A stretch of DNA of 64,000 bases, from the NCBI RefSeq assembly GCF_000455265.1, contig NZ_HG005142.1:402496-466495 (forward strand). The letters run 5' to 3'. This stretch comes from Paenibacillus antibioticophila (GTDB taxonomy: Bacteria > Bacillota > Bacilli > Paenibacillales > Paenibacillaceae). The notes below the pieces were generated by a model. It was not told where the DNA came from. It did no database searches and saw only the letters and a program-made list of their open reading frames with translations. Positions 16,764-26,178 of the stretch are shown here, piece after piece (the first letter of the stretch is position 1; each line of letters begins with the position of its first letter). Made by a program: the position numbers and the translations under genes.

Positions 16764-16812
16764 TAAAAACCGCGAAAAGCCTTGTAGAATCAAGGTTTTT
16801 CGCGGTTTTTTT
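16764..16812 (+). terminator. Strong terminator hairpin containing the 27-base repeat
   Basis: AAAAACCGCGAAAA pairs with TTTTCGCGGTTTTT across an inner small hairpin CCTTG-TAGAAT-CAAGG, and a T-rich run follows. It can insulate the partition genes from chromosomal transcription. The inner 27 bases (16771-16797) recur with one mismatch at 3370-3396. Confidence 0.7.
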
Positions 16813-16976
16813 GGTTTTTTCCAAGCCCCGCAAGGGTTCCCGGCATCTGGGCAAAATGAAGCCATTTTTGGACGTTGGAGAGAACTCGGGAAGAACTCAG
16901 GAAGAACAACAACAGATCGGCCCACTCCCTACCATTGACAAAATAATGAAGCATCTGCTTCAGGGAGGGTTTTAAT

Positions 16977-17768
16977 ATGTCCAACACAACAGTAATCACC
17001 ATTGCAAACCAAAAAGGCGGTACCGGGAAAACGACCACCGCCTACAATCTCGCTTACGCCTTATCTAATGAAGGAAAAAAAGTATTGCTGGTCGATTTCG
17101 ACCCGCAAGGCAATTTGTCGATGTGCTTTGGCATTGAGCAGCCGGATCAACTTCCATTCTCCATGTTCAATGTCATGAACGCCATCATGAGCGACGAGCC
17201 ACTTCCACCTGCCGAGGAGTATATCCACTCGCATGGCAATATCGATCTCATTCCGAGCAACATCGAATTGTCAGTTGCCGAAATCAACTTGCGGGATGAA
17301 ATGGGTGGCGAAAAAACGCTGGCCTCCCTGCTCGAACCAATGAAGCCGAATTATGACTACATCATCATCGACACTAACCCTTCTCTTGGCTTGCTGACAA
17401 TCAATGCTCTTGCAGCCAGCGATAGTGTGCTGATTCCCGTCAACCCGCAGCTATGGTCTGCGACAGGATTAACCCAGTTGCTCAGAATCATTGTAAAAGT
17501 CAAAAAACGCATCAACCCGCGCATTAGTATTGAAGGTATTCTCATGACCATGTGCAACACCCGTACCAACTTGTACAAGGAGGCTTTTCGCCTGGTCAAA
17601 GTCTATTACCGCGAAACCTTCCGCATCTTTGATGTGCAAATCCCATTGTCAGTCAAAGTGGGAGAAGCAAACTTCTACAGCCAAAGCATTATACAGTTTG
17701 AACCCAAATCCAAGGTCGCTGCGGCGTATCAAGAACTGGCAAAGGAGCTGATGACCGGTGACTGCTAA
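16977..17768 (+). CDS. parA: ParA/Soj-type partition ATPase
   Basis: The 263-residue deviant Walker ATPase has KGGTGKTT at residues 13-20, the switch block VLLVDFDPQGNLSM and the Walker B-like region YDYIIIDTNPSLGLLTINAL. With ParB it moves or stabilises plasmid-like DNA. GGGAGGG precedes the ATG. It overlaps parB by 11 bases, so the two are translated together. In an integrated element this pair probably stabilises the excised circular form. No replication initiator protein was recognised nearby. Confidence 0.93.
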   Translation: MSNTTVITIANQKGGTGKTTTAYNLAYALSNEGKKVLLVDFDPQGNLSMCFGIEQPDQLPFSMFNVMNAIMSDEPLPPAEEYIHSHGNIDLIPSNIELSVAEINLRDEMGGEKTLASLLEPMKPNYDYIIIDTNPSLGLLTINALAASDSVLIPVNPQLWSATGLTQLLRIIVKVKKRINPRISIEGILMTMCNTRTNLYKEAFRLVKVYYRETFRIFDVQIPLSVKVGEANFYSQSIIQFEPKSKVAAAYQELAKELMTGDC

Positions 17769-18819
17769 GCGCCCTGTTCCCAAACTCTCCAGCATCGACG
17801 AGTTATTGTTGCTATCGGAGAAAGACCAGCCTTCGCTTGAACAGATTGTCGGAATTCAAACTGTACCGATCAACAAAATCAGAATGTATAAAGACCATCC
17901 ATTCCGCTTATATAAAGGTGAACGATTGGCGGATATGGTTAGCAGCATCGAGAGCAACGGCATTCTTATCCCGGTTATTTTGCGGAAAATTGAAGCCGAT
18001 GAGAATGGCTGTGACCATGAAATGCTTGCCGGACATAACCGGATGAACGCAGCGCAATTGCTGGGGCTTGAACAACTGCCCGCTATTGTAAAAGAAAATC
18101 TCACCGATGAAGAAGCGCTCATGTATGTAGTAGAAACCAATGTGTTGCAACGTTCTTTTTCAGATATGTTGCCTTCGGAAAAAGCAAAAGTGTTGGCTCT
18201 CCGCTATTCGGAAATGTTCTCTCAAGGCAAACGGAACGACATTATTGAAGAACTTAAAATGCTTGAAAACCCGCAGTATGACAAGGAAAATGAAACTTCG
18301 GCCCTATTAGGGCACAAGTTAAAAAGTCGGGACATTGTAGCTCATGAATACGGCCTATCCAAAAATACTGTCGCCCGGCTGCTTCGCATCGACAAACTCT
18401 CTCCTCCACTCAAGGCGATGGTAGACGAAGCGAAGATCGGATTATATCCTGCGGTCAGCCTTTCCTATCTGAATGATACAGAACAGCAAGTTGTCCATGA
18501 GGCATTGTCTCGGAATGACTTTAAAGTAGATATGAAAAAGGCCGAACTCCTGCGTGAACACTCCGGCCAATTAACAAATGAGCAAGCAGTTCGAATCTTG
18601 TCCGGCGAAGCAACACGCAAGCCTCGTAATAAAACACCAGCCCCTTTCAAGCTCAAACATAAGGTATACGCAAAATATTTTTCTTCATCCCATAAAGCTG
18701 CCGAGGTTGAGGAAATCATCGACAAAGCATTAGAAATGTATTTCACCAATCAACAAAAAAAATCCAATGAATTATCCAATGAAAAAAAGGAGGACAACAC
18801 CTATGAATCCGATCTTTAA
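17758..18819 (+). CDS. parB: ParB/Spo0J-type partition protein
   Basis: The 353-residue protein has the ParB N-terminal nuclease-like fold (IRMYKDHPFRLYKGERLADM, then CTP-binding-like LAGHNRMNAAQLLGLEQLPA) and a helix-turn-helix domain (REYGLSK-like block HEYGLSKNTVARLLRIDKLS). The GTG start at 17758 lies inside the parA 3' end. It should bind a centromere-like parS site, which I could not locate. The C-terminus is lysine- and asparagine-rich. Its last bases overlap the next gene. Confidence 0.9.
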   Translation: MTAKRPVPKLSSIDELLLLSEKDQPSLEQIVGIQTVPINKIRMYKDHPFRLYKGERLADMVSSIESNGILIPVILRKIEADENGCDHEMLAGHNRMNAAQLLGLEQLPAIVKENLTDEEALMYVVETNVLQRSFSDMLPSEKAKVLALRYSEMFSQGKRNDIIEELKMLENPQYDKENETSALLGHKLKSRDIVAHEYGLSKNTVARLLRIDKLSPPLKAMVDEAKIGLYPAVSLSYLNDTEQQVVHEALSRNDFKVDMKKAELLREHSGQLTNEQAVRILSGEATRKPRNKTPAPFKLKHKVYAKYFSSSHKAAEVEEIIDKALEMYFTNQQKKSNELSNEKKEDNTYESDL

Positions 18820-19255
18820 AGACATTGAGCATGAGCAGTTTTACGAGGGTAATCTTCGCATGACTCACAGCCAACATGATCCGTATCGTCAAGCTTTCTT
18901 CTATGTTCTAGGCCTTACGCCGCAAACACGCCAGCATGTCCACGATCTGTACGATTACGAAGAACAAGTGATTCGTTTGGAAGCACTGGAGCAAGGCTGG
19001 CAAACTAGCACTTCTGTCAAAATGACTCGTCTCGCCTTTAACCTGTACAACGGCTACACAGGAGATGCTGAAACAGGACGCGATCATCCCCGCCAATATA
19101 GCCCATATCATATGTTCGACACCGGGCTGATGCCTTACTTTTTTGAAGCGATCAAACTTCGTTATGCGGAATATACCCAGTCCCTGGAACAGCCGTACTT
19201 TGCCTTTCCACCAACAGAGCAAGATTATCATACTTCATATGAACACGAAGCCTGA
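18803..19255 (+). CDS. DUF6075-like ICE accessory protein
   Basis: The 150-residue protein begins MNPIFKDIEHEQFYEGNLRM and contains ALEQGWQTSTSVKMTRLAFN and GRDHPRQYSPYHMFDTGLMP. This resembles a small protein family carried by Firmicute conjugative elements and catalogued, to my recollection, as DUF6075. I used the ATG at 18803 because AAAAAGGAGGACAAC precedes it. It has no membrane segment. Its role is unknown; its position between parAB and the large helicase gene is the only hint that it acts in element maintenance. Confidence 0.7.
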   Translation: MNPIFKDIEHEQFYEGNLRMTHSQHDPYRQAFFYVLGLTPQTRQHVHDLYDYEEQVIRLEALEQGWQTSTSVKMTRLAFNLYNGYTGDAETGRDHPRQYSPYHMFDTGLMPYFFEAIKLRYAEYTQSLEQPYFAFPPTEQDYHTSYEHEA

Positions 19256-19300
19256 ATCATATAGCGCCCACCTAATTCCATCCAGAAAGGAGAGCCTGAC

Positions 19301-22300
19301 ATGAGCCGCATTCAGCCCCTACGCCATCTGTACGCATCCGCTTTTGGCGAGATCACATCCAGCGGAGACGCTTGGCAACAATACCTGCACTTTGCTGCAT
19401 CTATTTACAAATACTCATTTGACAACAGCATGCTCATTTACATCCAGCGCCCGGAAGCGACCATGCTGGCTCCCCTGCCGTTATGGAATCAGCTAGGCCG
19501 TTATGTGAAAAAGGGCGAAAAGAGCATTGCCGTCTGTGATTTCCAGCAAGGTAGTCCAACATTAAGCCATTTATTCGATGTCACCCAAACGACAGGTAAA
19601 CAAGCCCCTGCCCTTTGGAATCTGGAACAACTTGATCCCGACGAACTGGCTGGGCGACTGACCTCCTACGATACGCTTAGCCTTGCTAAAGCGATCTCCC
19701 AACTTGTACATGACACGGTTCATTCATCTTGGGATGAGTGGCTCAAAGACATTGAACATGATATTCACGACCATTTCTTGAGCAACATCCCCATGCTTGG
19801 GCTTGAACAGCATATGGGGGATTTAATAGAAGACAGTGTTCGCTATCTCATCCATCGCCGCTGTCAGTTGCCCGAACCGAATCATACCGACTTTTCGACG
19901 ATCACCCATTTTGATACTTTGCCGCTTGCCGCACGCTTGGGCTATCAGGTGAATGCTCACGCCCGAAGCCTGCTCACAGACATTGCTCGTTACGTAAAAA
20001 TTATGGAACAAGAAAGGAGCTTGGCTCATGAGTCATCTCGACAAACCGACATTGACGTATCACGAAGTGGACGGATTACTGTACCCGAACCTACAGATCT
20101 CGAACGAATCGACTACGGGTCAACACCCCCTGGGCAAATTCGGGCGGCTGGCGTTGAATTATCAGCGAAATCACCACCCGCAACGCTTTCAAATTCTTCA
20201 AATGGAAGGCAACCTGATGTCGAAAATGTATCAGGTCGAACAGGAGGCACTGGAACGGATGGAGCAATTGACAAATCAGTTACTCCGGCTTCAGCCTATG
20301 CCACAGACGGACGACACACTGGAACGGACACGGCACTTGAACCAGATCAAATCGACAGCCGAGGAACTGGTCATGAACGACATCATTCTGAAACCACGAT
20401 AATCGAAGAAAGTCTCCCTTCCCCCACCTCATCCGAGCCGCCATCAAGCGGTTCTTTTTTTATGCTCGATAAAGAAGCGGCTCCTTCAGAAAAGCGAAGC
20501 GGAGAAGACATGCTGGCCTATTTAATCACAAGCAACAAAAGCTCCTGGGCAACGAAACAACAAGTCTATCAATTTGTGGTGGATAATCATCCTGTTAAAT
20601 CGGCTGATCTAATCTCCTTCTTAAAACCGTTGTATGGAATTAGTGGAGCAAGAGGAGATTTTGAGAATGGTCTTGTCGGCTATATGTTTGATGGCAAAGG
20701 AGTTACGATTTCCTGGGAAGCTGTAAACGGATCACATGAAGAACATTTTAAATGGAAGAAATTCAGTGACACATTACTTCAATTAATTGCAGAAGGCCGC
20801 TATGACAAACACGCCGCTCCCTTTCCACCTGTAGAGCCTGAATGGACGTTATTTGATTACGCCAACGAACAAGCAGAGATTGAAGATCATTTCAAAGAAC
20901 CCGAAGTCCAGAACAACATAAGCGACCACGCTGATGATCGGAAGCAGGAACCCCTTTCTCTACCATTAGGCACTGAAAGCATGAATGAAAATGCCATTTC
21001 TTCTCCAGATGCTCAACCCAAGCTTCCTGCTGTGGCTAACTATCGCTTTCAAGCCGAGCAATCTCCTTATGTATCTGGTCCAAAGAGCAAGTACAAGCGG
21101 AACGTGGAGGCTATTCGCCTACTCAAGCAATTGGAAGCAGAGCAGCGGCAAGCAACAGGAGTTGAACAGCATGTTTTAGCCGGTTATGTCGGCTGGGGCG
21201 GATTAGCCAATGCCTTTCATCCTACTGCGAATGGCTGGGAAAGCGAATATGCCGAATTAAAGCAACTTTTGGATGAAGACGAATATGCAGCAGCCCGGAA
21301 TTCCACCATTACAGCCTTCTATACCGAGCAATCCTTAATTCAGACCATCCATGCGACCTTGCAACGTTTTGGCCTCACCTCTGGTGCTGGACGCCGCTTG
21401 CTGGAACCTTCAATGGGCAGCGGAAACTTCTTTTCGGTTCTTCCACCTGAATGGGACCATGCTGAACTTCATGGCGTGGAACTGGATTCACTAACAGGGC
21501 GGATTTCACGACATCTCTATCCCAAGGCGAACATTCATATCCATGGATTTGAAACCATGGACTGGCGCGAACAACGCTTTGATGCCATCTTCTCCAACAT
21601 TCCTTTTCATAACATTCGTATCCATGACCACCGCTACAGCAGCAGTCACTACATTCACGATTACTTTTTTATCCGTTCGCTAGACTTGCTCAAGCCTGGA
21701 GGCATATTGGCTTTTATCGTCAGCAAAGGCACAATGGACAAACAGGACTCCAGTGTACGGCAACTCCTGGCGCAGAAAGCTGAATTAATCGGCATGGTTC
21801 GCTTACCGAACACGACCTTTCAATCCCTCGCTGGCGCTACAGTCACCACAGATATTGTATTCCTACAAAAACGGGAATCTCCGCTTCCCCTCACCCCAGC
21901 AGATATGCCCGAATGGATTGAAGTTGGAGAGACAGATGGCGTGCCTGTCAATCGCTATTACCTGACCCATCCTGAAATGCTGCTCGGACAAATGCAATGG
22001 GATCGGGGGATGTACGGTGCAGAGAAAACCAGTGCCTGCATTCCGTATGAAGGACAGCCTCTACTACCTGCCTTGGAGAAAGCGCTCGGTACATTGAAAG
22101 CTCGTTTTCCTGACTTGACGGATGAAGTAGCACAAACAAAAAACAACCTCTCTCCCCTCCTATCGGATGAGGAAGAGGAGCCAATCCAAAAAGCGCCTCC
22201 TGGCACGAAAAGCTTTACGTTTATCGCCGAACAGGAACGCATCTATTACTGTGAAAACGGCTTTCTTCTCCCTCAAGACATCAAAGGCAAGAAGGCAGAA

Positions 22301-25300
22301 CGCATCAAAGGCTTATGCGCCATTCGCGCGGCGCTTTTGGATGTTATCGAAATCCAATCCCGTGAATACGGCTATGAAGCGGACGAATTAGAGCAAGCCC
22401 AGTCCAGACTTAATCATATCTATGACCGTTTTGTTCATCAGCATGGATCCATTAACGAACGGGCCAATACTTCTGCTTTTGCTGACGATGACCAACTGCC
22501 GCTGTTGCGCTCCATTGAAGACCTCACAGAAGATAAAACCTGGACAAAAGCCGCTATTTTCAGTCGTCCGACGATTCGGGTTAACTCCTTGCCAGAGCAT
22601 ACAGATGATCCGCTGGAAGCTTTACAAATTTGCCTGAATCATCGCCTGCGCATCGACCTGCCATATATCGCCCATCTCTGCAACAAAACAACGGATGAAG
22701 TGCGGGAGGCGCTGGGTGAACGCATTTTCCAAAACCCGCAAGCCTATACAGGGGATGCGGAGGAGGGCTGGGAGATGGACGATGAATACTTGTCTGGCAA
22801 CGTCAAAGACAAACTCGCCTATGCCATGCTCAAAGCGCAGGAGTACCCGGATGTATTTCAGCGCAATGTCGCTGCGCTTACTCGTGTCCAACCTGCTCCT
22901 CTGCTGCCAGGAGACATCGACTTCCGTATCGGCAGTCCCTGGATTCCAGTTAAGGTATATCGGGCCTTTATGTATGAAACGTTTGGCACGGCTCAAATCA
23001 TGCAGGATTCTCATACCATTGATGTAGATTATCTCGAATATACCAATACATGGCGCGTATCCGGAAAATCTATTGAAAGAGGCTCAATCAAAGTTAACCA
23101 GACCTTCGGTACTGGGCGAGCTAATGCCTATGAGATTTTTGAAAGCAGCCTTAATCTGCAAAGTATCACGGTGCGTGATCCAGTCACATATCTGGATGCA
23201 AACGGTAATGAACAACTCAAGTATGTAGTCAATGCCAAGGAAACGATGATTGCCCGTTCCAAACAACAGCAGATGAAAGAAGCTTTCGCCTCTTGGCTCT
23301 TTCAGGACAAGACACGAGCCTATACACTGCTCTCTATTTACAATGATAAATTCAACACGATTCGTCCGCGCACCTATGAAGGCGAACATTTGGTATTCCA
23401 AGGAATGAATCAGGAAATGAGTCTGCGCAAGCACCAAAAGGATGTAGCTGCCCGTATTATTTACTCTGGTACAGCACTTATGGCTCATGAAGTCGGTGCT
23501 GGCAAAACAGCGGCAATGATTACAGCCGGAATGTATTTGAAACGGATTGGTGCAGTTCACAAGCCATTATATTGCGTACCCAATCACTTGACCGAGCAAT
23601 GGGCAAACGAATTTTTACGCTTCTTCCCGTCTGCTAATGTGTTAGTGACCACAAAAAAGGATTTTAGCTTAGCTAACCGTCAACGCTTCGTTTCCAAAAT
23701 TGCAATGGGCAATTACGATGCCGTCATAATCGGTCATTCACAGTTCGAAAAAATCCCCATTTCCCGTGATCGGCAAGAGCAGCTCCTTCAGGGTGAAATC
23801 CGCAACGTCTCCCACATGATTAACCAGATAAAAAAAGAAAAAGGCGACAACTGGAGTATAAAGCAAATGGTGGTGTTTGAGAATAACCTTAAATCCCGCC
23901 TGGAACGGCTATTAAATGAAAGTAAAAAGGATGACCTGCTCACTTTTGAACAGCTTGGCGTGGATATGTTATTTGTCGATGAAGCTCATGCCTACAAAAA
24001 CTGCTTTACCTTTACCAAAATGCGTAATGTAGCTGGGATTGGCAAATCCAGTAGTCAGCGAGCAACCGATATGCTACTAAAATGCCAATACTTGCAGGAG
24101 ATGAATCAAGGACGCGGGGTGGTTTTTGCTACAGGTACACCGATTAGCAACAGCATGTCCGAAATGTATATCATGCAACGTTTTCTCCAGCCTCACTTGC
24201 TGCAAAAGCTGGGATTGAACTTTTTTGATAATTGGGCAGCAACGTTTGGCGAGGTCGTTTCTTCCCTGGAGATTACGCCCGAAGGCAGCGGCTACCGGAT
24301 GAAATCCCGCTTTGCCAAGTTTCACAATCTGCCGGAGCTGATGAGTATGTTTCGTCTGGTTGCGGATATTCAAACTGCTGACATGCTTAAGCTGCCGGTT
24401 CCTAAACTGGAAGGCGATAAAGCAAGCGTTGTCGTTAGCGAGCGCTCCCCTTATCAAGAGCAGATGATGGAAGAGTTTGTTGAACGGGCCGAAAAAATTC
24501 GGAACAATGAGGTCGATGCCAAAGAGGACAACATGCTCAAGTTGACCCATGAAGCCAAGTTGATGTCCATTGACCCGCGCCTGGTACATGAGGATGCTCC
24601 CGTTGATCCGATGTCCAAACTGAATCTCTGCATCAACAACGTATTTGATATTTGGCAGGAGACGCAGGCGAACCGACTCACCCAAGTCATTTTCAGCGAC
24701 AGCGGCACGCCAAAACCAGGACAGTTTAATGTGTATGATGAAATGAAGTCCCAATTGGTTCTTCGCGGTATCCCGGAGCATGAAATCGCCTTTATTCATG
24801 ATGTAAATACGGACGCTGCACGTGAAGCATTATTTGAGCAAGTACGCCGCGGCGAAGTTCGCCTCCTGTTAGGCTCCACGCAAAAAATGGGAACCGGGAC
24901 AAATATACAGACGAAACTTATCGCCGCCCATCATATTGACTGTCCATGGCGACCTTCTGATATTATTCAGCGGGATGGCCGCATTCTACGGCAAGGCAAT
25001 CAAAATGAAACAGTACGGATTTTCCGCTATGTGACCAAAGGAACCTTCGACTCATATTTGTGGCAAATCCAGGAGCAAAAGCTACACTACATCTCACAAG
25101 TTATGACGGGCAGAAGTATTTCCCGCTCCTGTCAGGATGCCGATGAAACTGTATTATCTGCTGCTGAGGTAAAGGCTGTTGCGGCGGGCAACCCTATGCT
25201 GGCAGAGAAGATGGAAGTGGACAATGAAGTCATACGCCTCAAGCTGCTCAAAACAAACTGGCATAACGAGCAAATCGTGCTGGAACGGCAGCTCAATCAG

Positions 25301-25909
25301 CATTACCCGCAAGTGTTGGCTTCCTGTGCAGAAAAGCTGAAACAATATCAGACAGACTGTAAACTCGCTGAACAGCACAGACTCCATGACTTTTCAATCA
25401 CCTTAGATGGCACTACTTATACGGAGCGTCCTCAAGCAGGAGAAGTTCTGTTGCTTATATCCAAAGTAACTGAACTGGAGCAGCAACCTATAAAGATAGG
25501 CCAATTCAAATGTTTCGATATTCTGCTATCCCACTCCAGTTTTGAATATGTACAACTACACCTTCGAGGAGCGGCGACCTATACGGTCGAGCTTGGGGAT
25601 TCAACTTTAGGAAATATAAGTAGGTTGGAGAATCTGTTGGAGAAAATACCCATCAGAATCGAGGCAACCAAACAGCAGCAGCAAGATACCCTCCACCAGA
25701 TCGAAACAGCGAAGAAGGAAGTCGGGAAACCTTTTGAATTTGAAGATAGTTTGAGTCAATTTGTGTTGAGGCAGTCTGATATTAACTCGACGCTGGAGTT
25801 TAAGGAATTACAAGGAAAGGAACAAATTATAGATGATTCTGATGTGGAAAAACAAACCTCAATGAATGAAGAAGTGGCTAAATCAGAAATTACAGGGCAA
25901 GGAATATAG
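19301..25909 (+). CDS. Giant ICE methylase-helicase (ArdC-like N-terminus, N6-methylase-like fold, SNF2 helicase)
   Basis: The 2202-residue protein starts with an ArdC-like module (YKYSFDNSMLIYIQRPEATM). Residues about 243-367 form a Gly/Ser/Thr/Asp-rich linker that coincides exactly with a gene in another frame. A methyltransferase-like domain follows (LLEPSMGSGNFFSVLP; SNIPF near residue 765). An SNF2-type helicase completes it: HEVGAGKTAAM near 1395, FVDEAHAYKN near 1560, SDIIQRDGRILRQGNQNE near 1893. The SNIPF motif deviates from the catalytic NPPF/Y, so methylation may be lost. GAAAGGAGAGCCTGAC precedes the start. Such proteins are common on Firmicute conjugative elements; protection of incoming DNA is likely. 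Confidence 0.88.
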   Translation: MSRIQPLRHLYASAFGEITSSGDAWQQYLHFAASIYKYSFDNSMLIYIQRPEATMLAPLPLWNQLGRYVKKGEKSIAVCDFQQGSPTLSHLFDVTQTTGKQAPALWNLEQLDPDELAGRLTSYDTLSLAKAISQLVHDTVHSSWDEWLKDIEHDIHDHFLSNIPMLGLEQHMGDLIEDSVRYLIHRRCQLPEPNHTDFSTITHFDTLPLAARLGYQVNAHARSLLTDIARYVKIMEQERSLAHESSRQTDIDVSRSGRITVPEPTDLERIDYGSTPPGQIRAAGVELSAKSPPATLSNSSNGRQPDVENVSGRTGGTGTDGAIDKSVTPASAYATDGRHTGTDTALEPDQIDSRGTGHERHHSETTIIEESLPSPTSSEPPSSGSFFMLDKEAAPSEKRSGEDMLAYLITSNKSSWATKQQVYQFVVDNHPVKSADLISFLKPLYGISGARGDFENGLVGYMFDGKGVTISWEAVNGSHEEHFKWKKFSDTLLQLIAEGRYDKHAAPFPPVEPEWTLFDYANEQAEIEDHFKEPEVQNNISDHADDRKQEPLSLPLGTESMNENAISSPDAQPKLPAVANYRFQAEQSPYVSGPKSKYKRNVEAIRLLKQLEAEQRQATGVEQHVLAGYVGWGGLANAFHPTANGWESEYAELKQLLDEDEYAAARNSTITAFYTEQSLIQTIHATLQRFGLTSGAGRRLLEPSMGSGNFFSVLPPEWDHAELHGVELDSLTGRISRHLYPKANIHIHGFETMDWREQRFDAIFSNIPFHNIRIHDHRYSSSHYIHDYFFIRSLDLLKPGGILAFIVSKGTMDKQDSSVRQLLAQKAELIGMVRLPNTTFQSLAGATVTTDIVFLQKRESPLPLTPADMPEWIEVGETDGVPVNRYYLTHPEMLLGQMQWDRGMYGAEKTSACIPYEGQPLLPALEKALGTLKARFPDLTDEVAQTKNNLSPLLSDEEEEPIQKAPPGTKSFTFIAEQERIYYCENGFLLPQDIKGKKAERIKGLCAIRAALLDVIEIQSREYGYEADELEQAQSRLNHIYDRFVHQHGSINERANTSAFADDDQLPLLRSIEDLTEDKTWTKAAIFSRPTIRVNSLPEHTDDPLEALQICLNHRLRIDLPYIAHLCNKTTDEVREALGERIFQNPQAYTGDAEEGWEMDDEYLSGNVKDKLAYAMLKAQEYPDVFQRNVAALTRVQPAPLLPGDIDFRIGSPWIPVKVYRAFMYETFGTAQIMQDSHTIDVDYLEYTNTWRVSGKSIERGSIKVNQTFGTGRANAYEIFESSLNLQSITVRDPVTYLDANGNEQLKYVVNAKETMIARSKQQQMKEAFASWLFQDKTRAYTLLSIYNDKFNTIRPRTYEGEHLVFQGMNQEMSLRKHQKDVAARIIYSGTALMAHEVGAGKTAAMITAGMYLKRIGAVHKPLYCVPNHLTEQWANEFLRFFPSANVLVTTKKDFSLANRQRFVSKIAMGNYDAVIIGHSQFEKIPISRDRQEQLLQGEIRNVSHMINQIKKEKGDNWSIKQMVVFENNLKSRLERLLNESKKDDLLTFEQLGVDMLFVDEAHAYKNCFTFTKMRNVAGIGKSSSQRATDMLLKCQYLQEMNQGRGVVFATGTPISNSMSEMYIMQRFLQPHLLQKLGLNFFDNWAATFGEVVSSLEITPEGSGYRMKSRFAKFHNLPELMSMFRLVADIQTADMLKLPVPKLEGDKASVVVSERSPYQEQMMEEFVERAEKIRNNEVDAKEDNMLKLTHEAKLMSIDPRLVHEDAPVDPMSKLNLCINNVFDIWQETQANRLTQVIFSDSGTPKPGQFNVYDEMKSQLVLRGIPEHEIAFIHDVNTDAAREALFEQVRRGEVRLLLGSTQKMGTGTNIQTKLIAAHHIDCPWRPSDIIQRDGRILRQGNQNETVRIFRYVTKGTFDSYLWQIQEQKLHYISQVMTGRSISRSCQDADETVLSAAEVKAVAAGNPMLAEKMEVDNEVIRLKLLKTNWHNEQIVLERQLNQHYPQVLASCAEKLKQYQTDCKLAEQHRLHDFSITLDGTTYTERPQAGEVLLLISKVTELEQQPIKIGQFKCFDILLSHSSFEYVQLHLRGAATYTVELGDSTLGNISRLENLLEKIPIRIEATKQQQQDTLHQIETAKKEVGKPFEFEDSLSQFVLRQSDINSTLEFKELQGKEQIIDDSDVEKQTSMNEEVAKSEITGQGI
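20028..20402 (+). CDS. tnpV: TnpV-like protein, gene nested in another frame of the helicase gene
   Basis: A 124-codon frame lies wholly inside the helicase gene but in a different plus-strand frame. It begins at an ATG with an excellent site (GAAAGGAGCTTGGCTC) and reads as a genuine protein: TLTYHEVDGLLYPNLQIS, HPLGKFGRLALNYQRNHH, MYQVEQEALERMEQLTNQLL and LNQIKSTAEELVMNDIIL. This resembles TnpV proteins carried by Firmicute transposons and ICEs (LTYxExNGLLYPxL...GKFGR...). The helicase frame across the same bases is low complexity, so this frame appears to be the older, constrained one. The role of TnpV is not known. Confidence 0.7.
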   Translation: MSHLDKPTLTYHEVDGLLYPNLQISNESTTGQHPLGKFGRLALNYQRNHHPQRFQILQMEGNLMSKMYQVEQEALERMEQLTNQLLRLQPMPQTDDTLERTRHLNQIKSTAEELVMNDIILKPR

Positions 25910-26178
25910 GTTAAAAAGAATATATATCATTTCTCAGAAAATTCGAAATAATTAGTCTCTCAAAGTAAAATTAGGACATAGAAGCAAGAACTACTGCAAC
26001 AAAAAGTAAGCCCTGTTACCAAAGACCAACTTAGATCAGCCAATCAGATAACTTTGATCAAGTTTGCATAATCACAAGGCTCATTATATGTATAGATTTT
26101 TTGCAATGTACTGTAGCTCACATCCTTAGTTTTTCATTCTTAGAACACATTCTTAGGGTTGAGGAAGATTTGATAATT
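25910..26178. pseudogene. Decayed second copy of the primase gene start
   Basis: Positions 26014-26088 (plus) align with 31705-31780 in the primase gene: CCAAAGACCAACTTAGATCA corresponds to CCAAAGAGCAAATTAGAACA, and TTTGATCAAGTTTGCATAAT to TTTGATCGAGTTTGCAAAAT. The copy has an in-frame stop and no start or continuation. It lies just after the helicase gene, where the primase would be expected if cargo block 1 were absent. The rest of the gap has no features. Confidence 0.65.

Noticed and set aside
24077..24799. A 240-codon minus-strand frame inside the helicase gene
   Set aside because: It is the complement of strongly conserved SNF2 helicase sequence, has no ribosome binding site and reads as compositionally odd protein.
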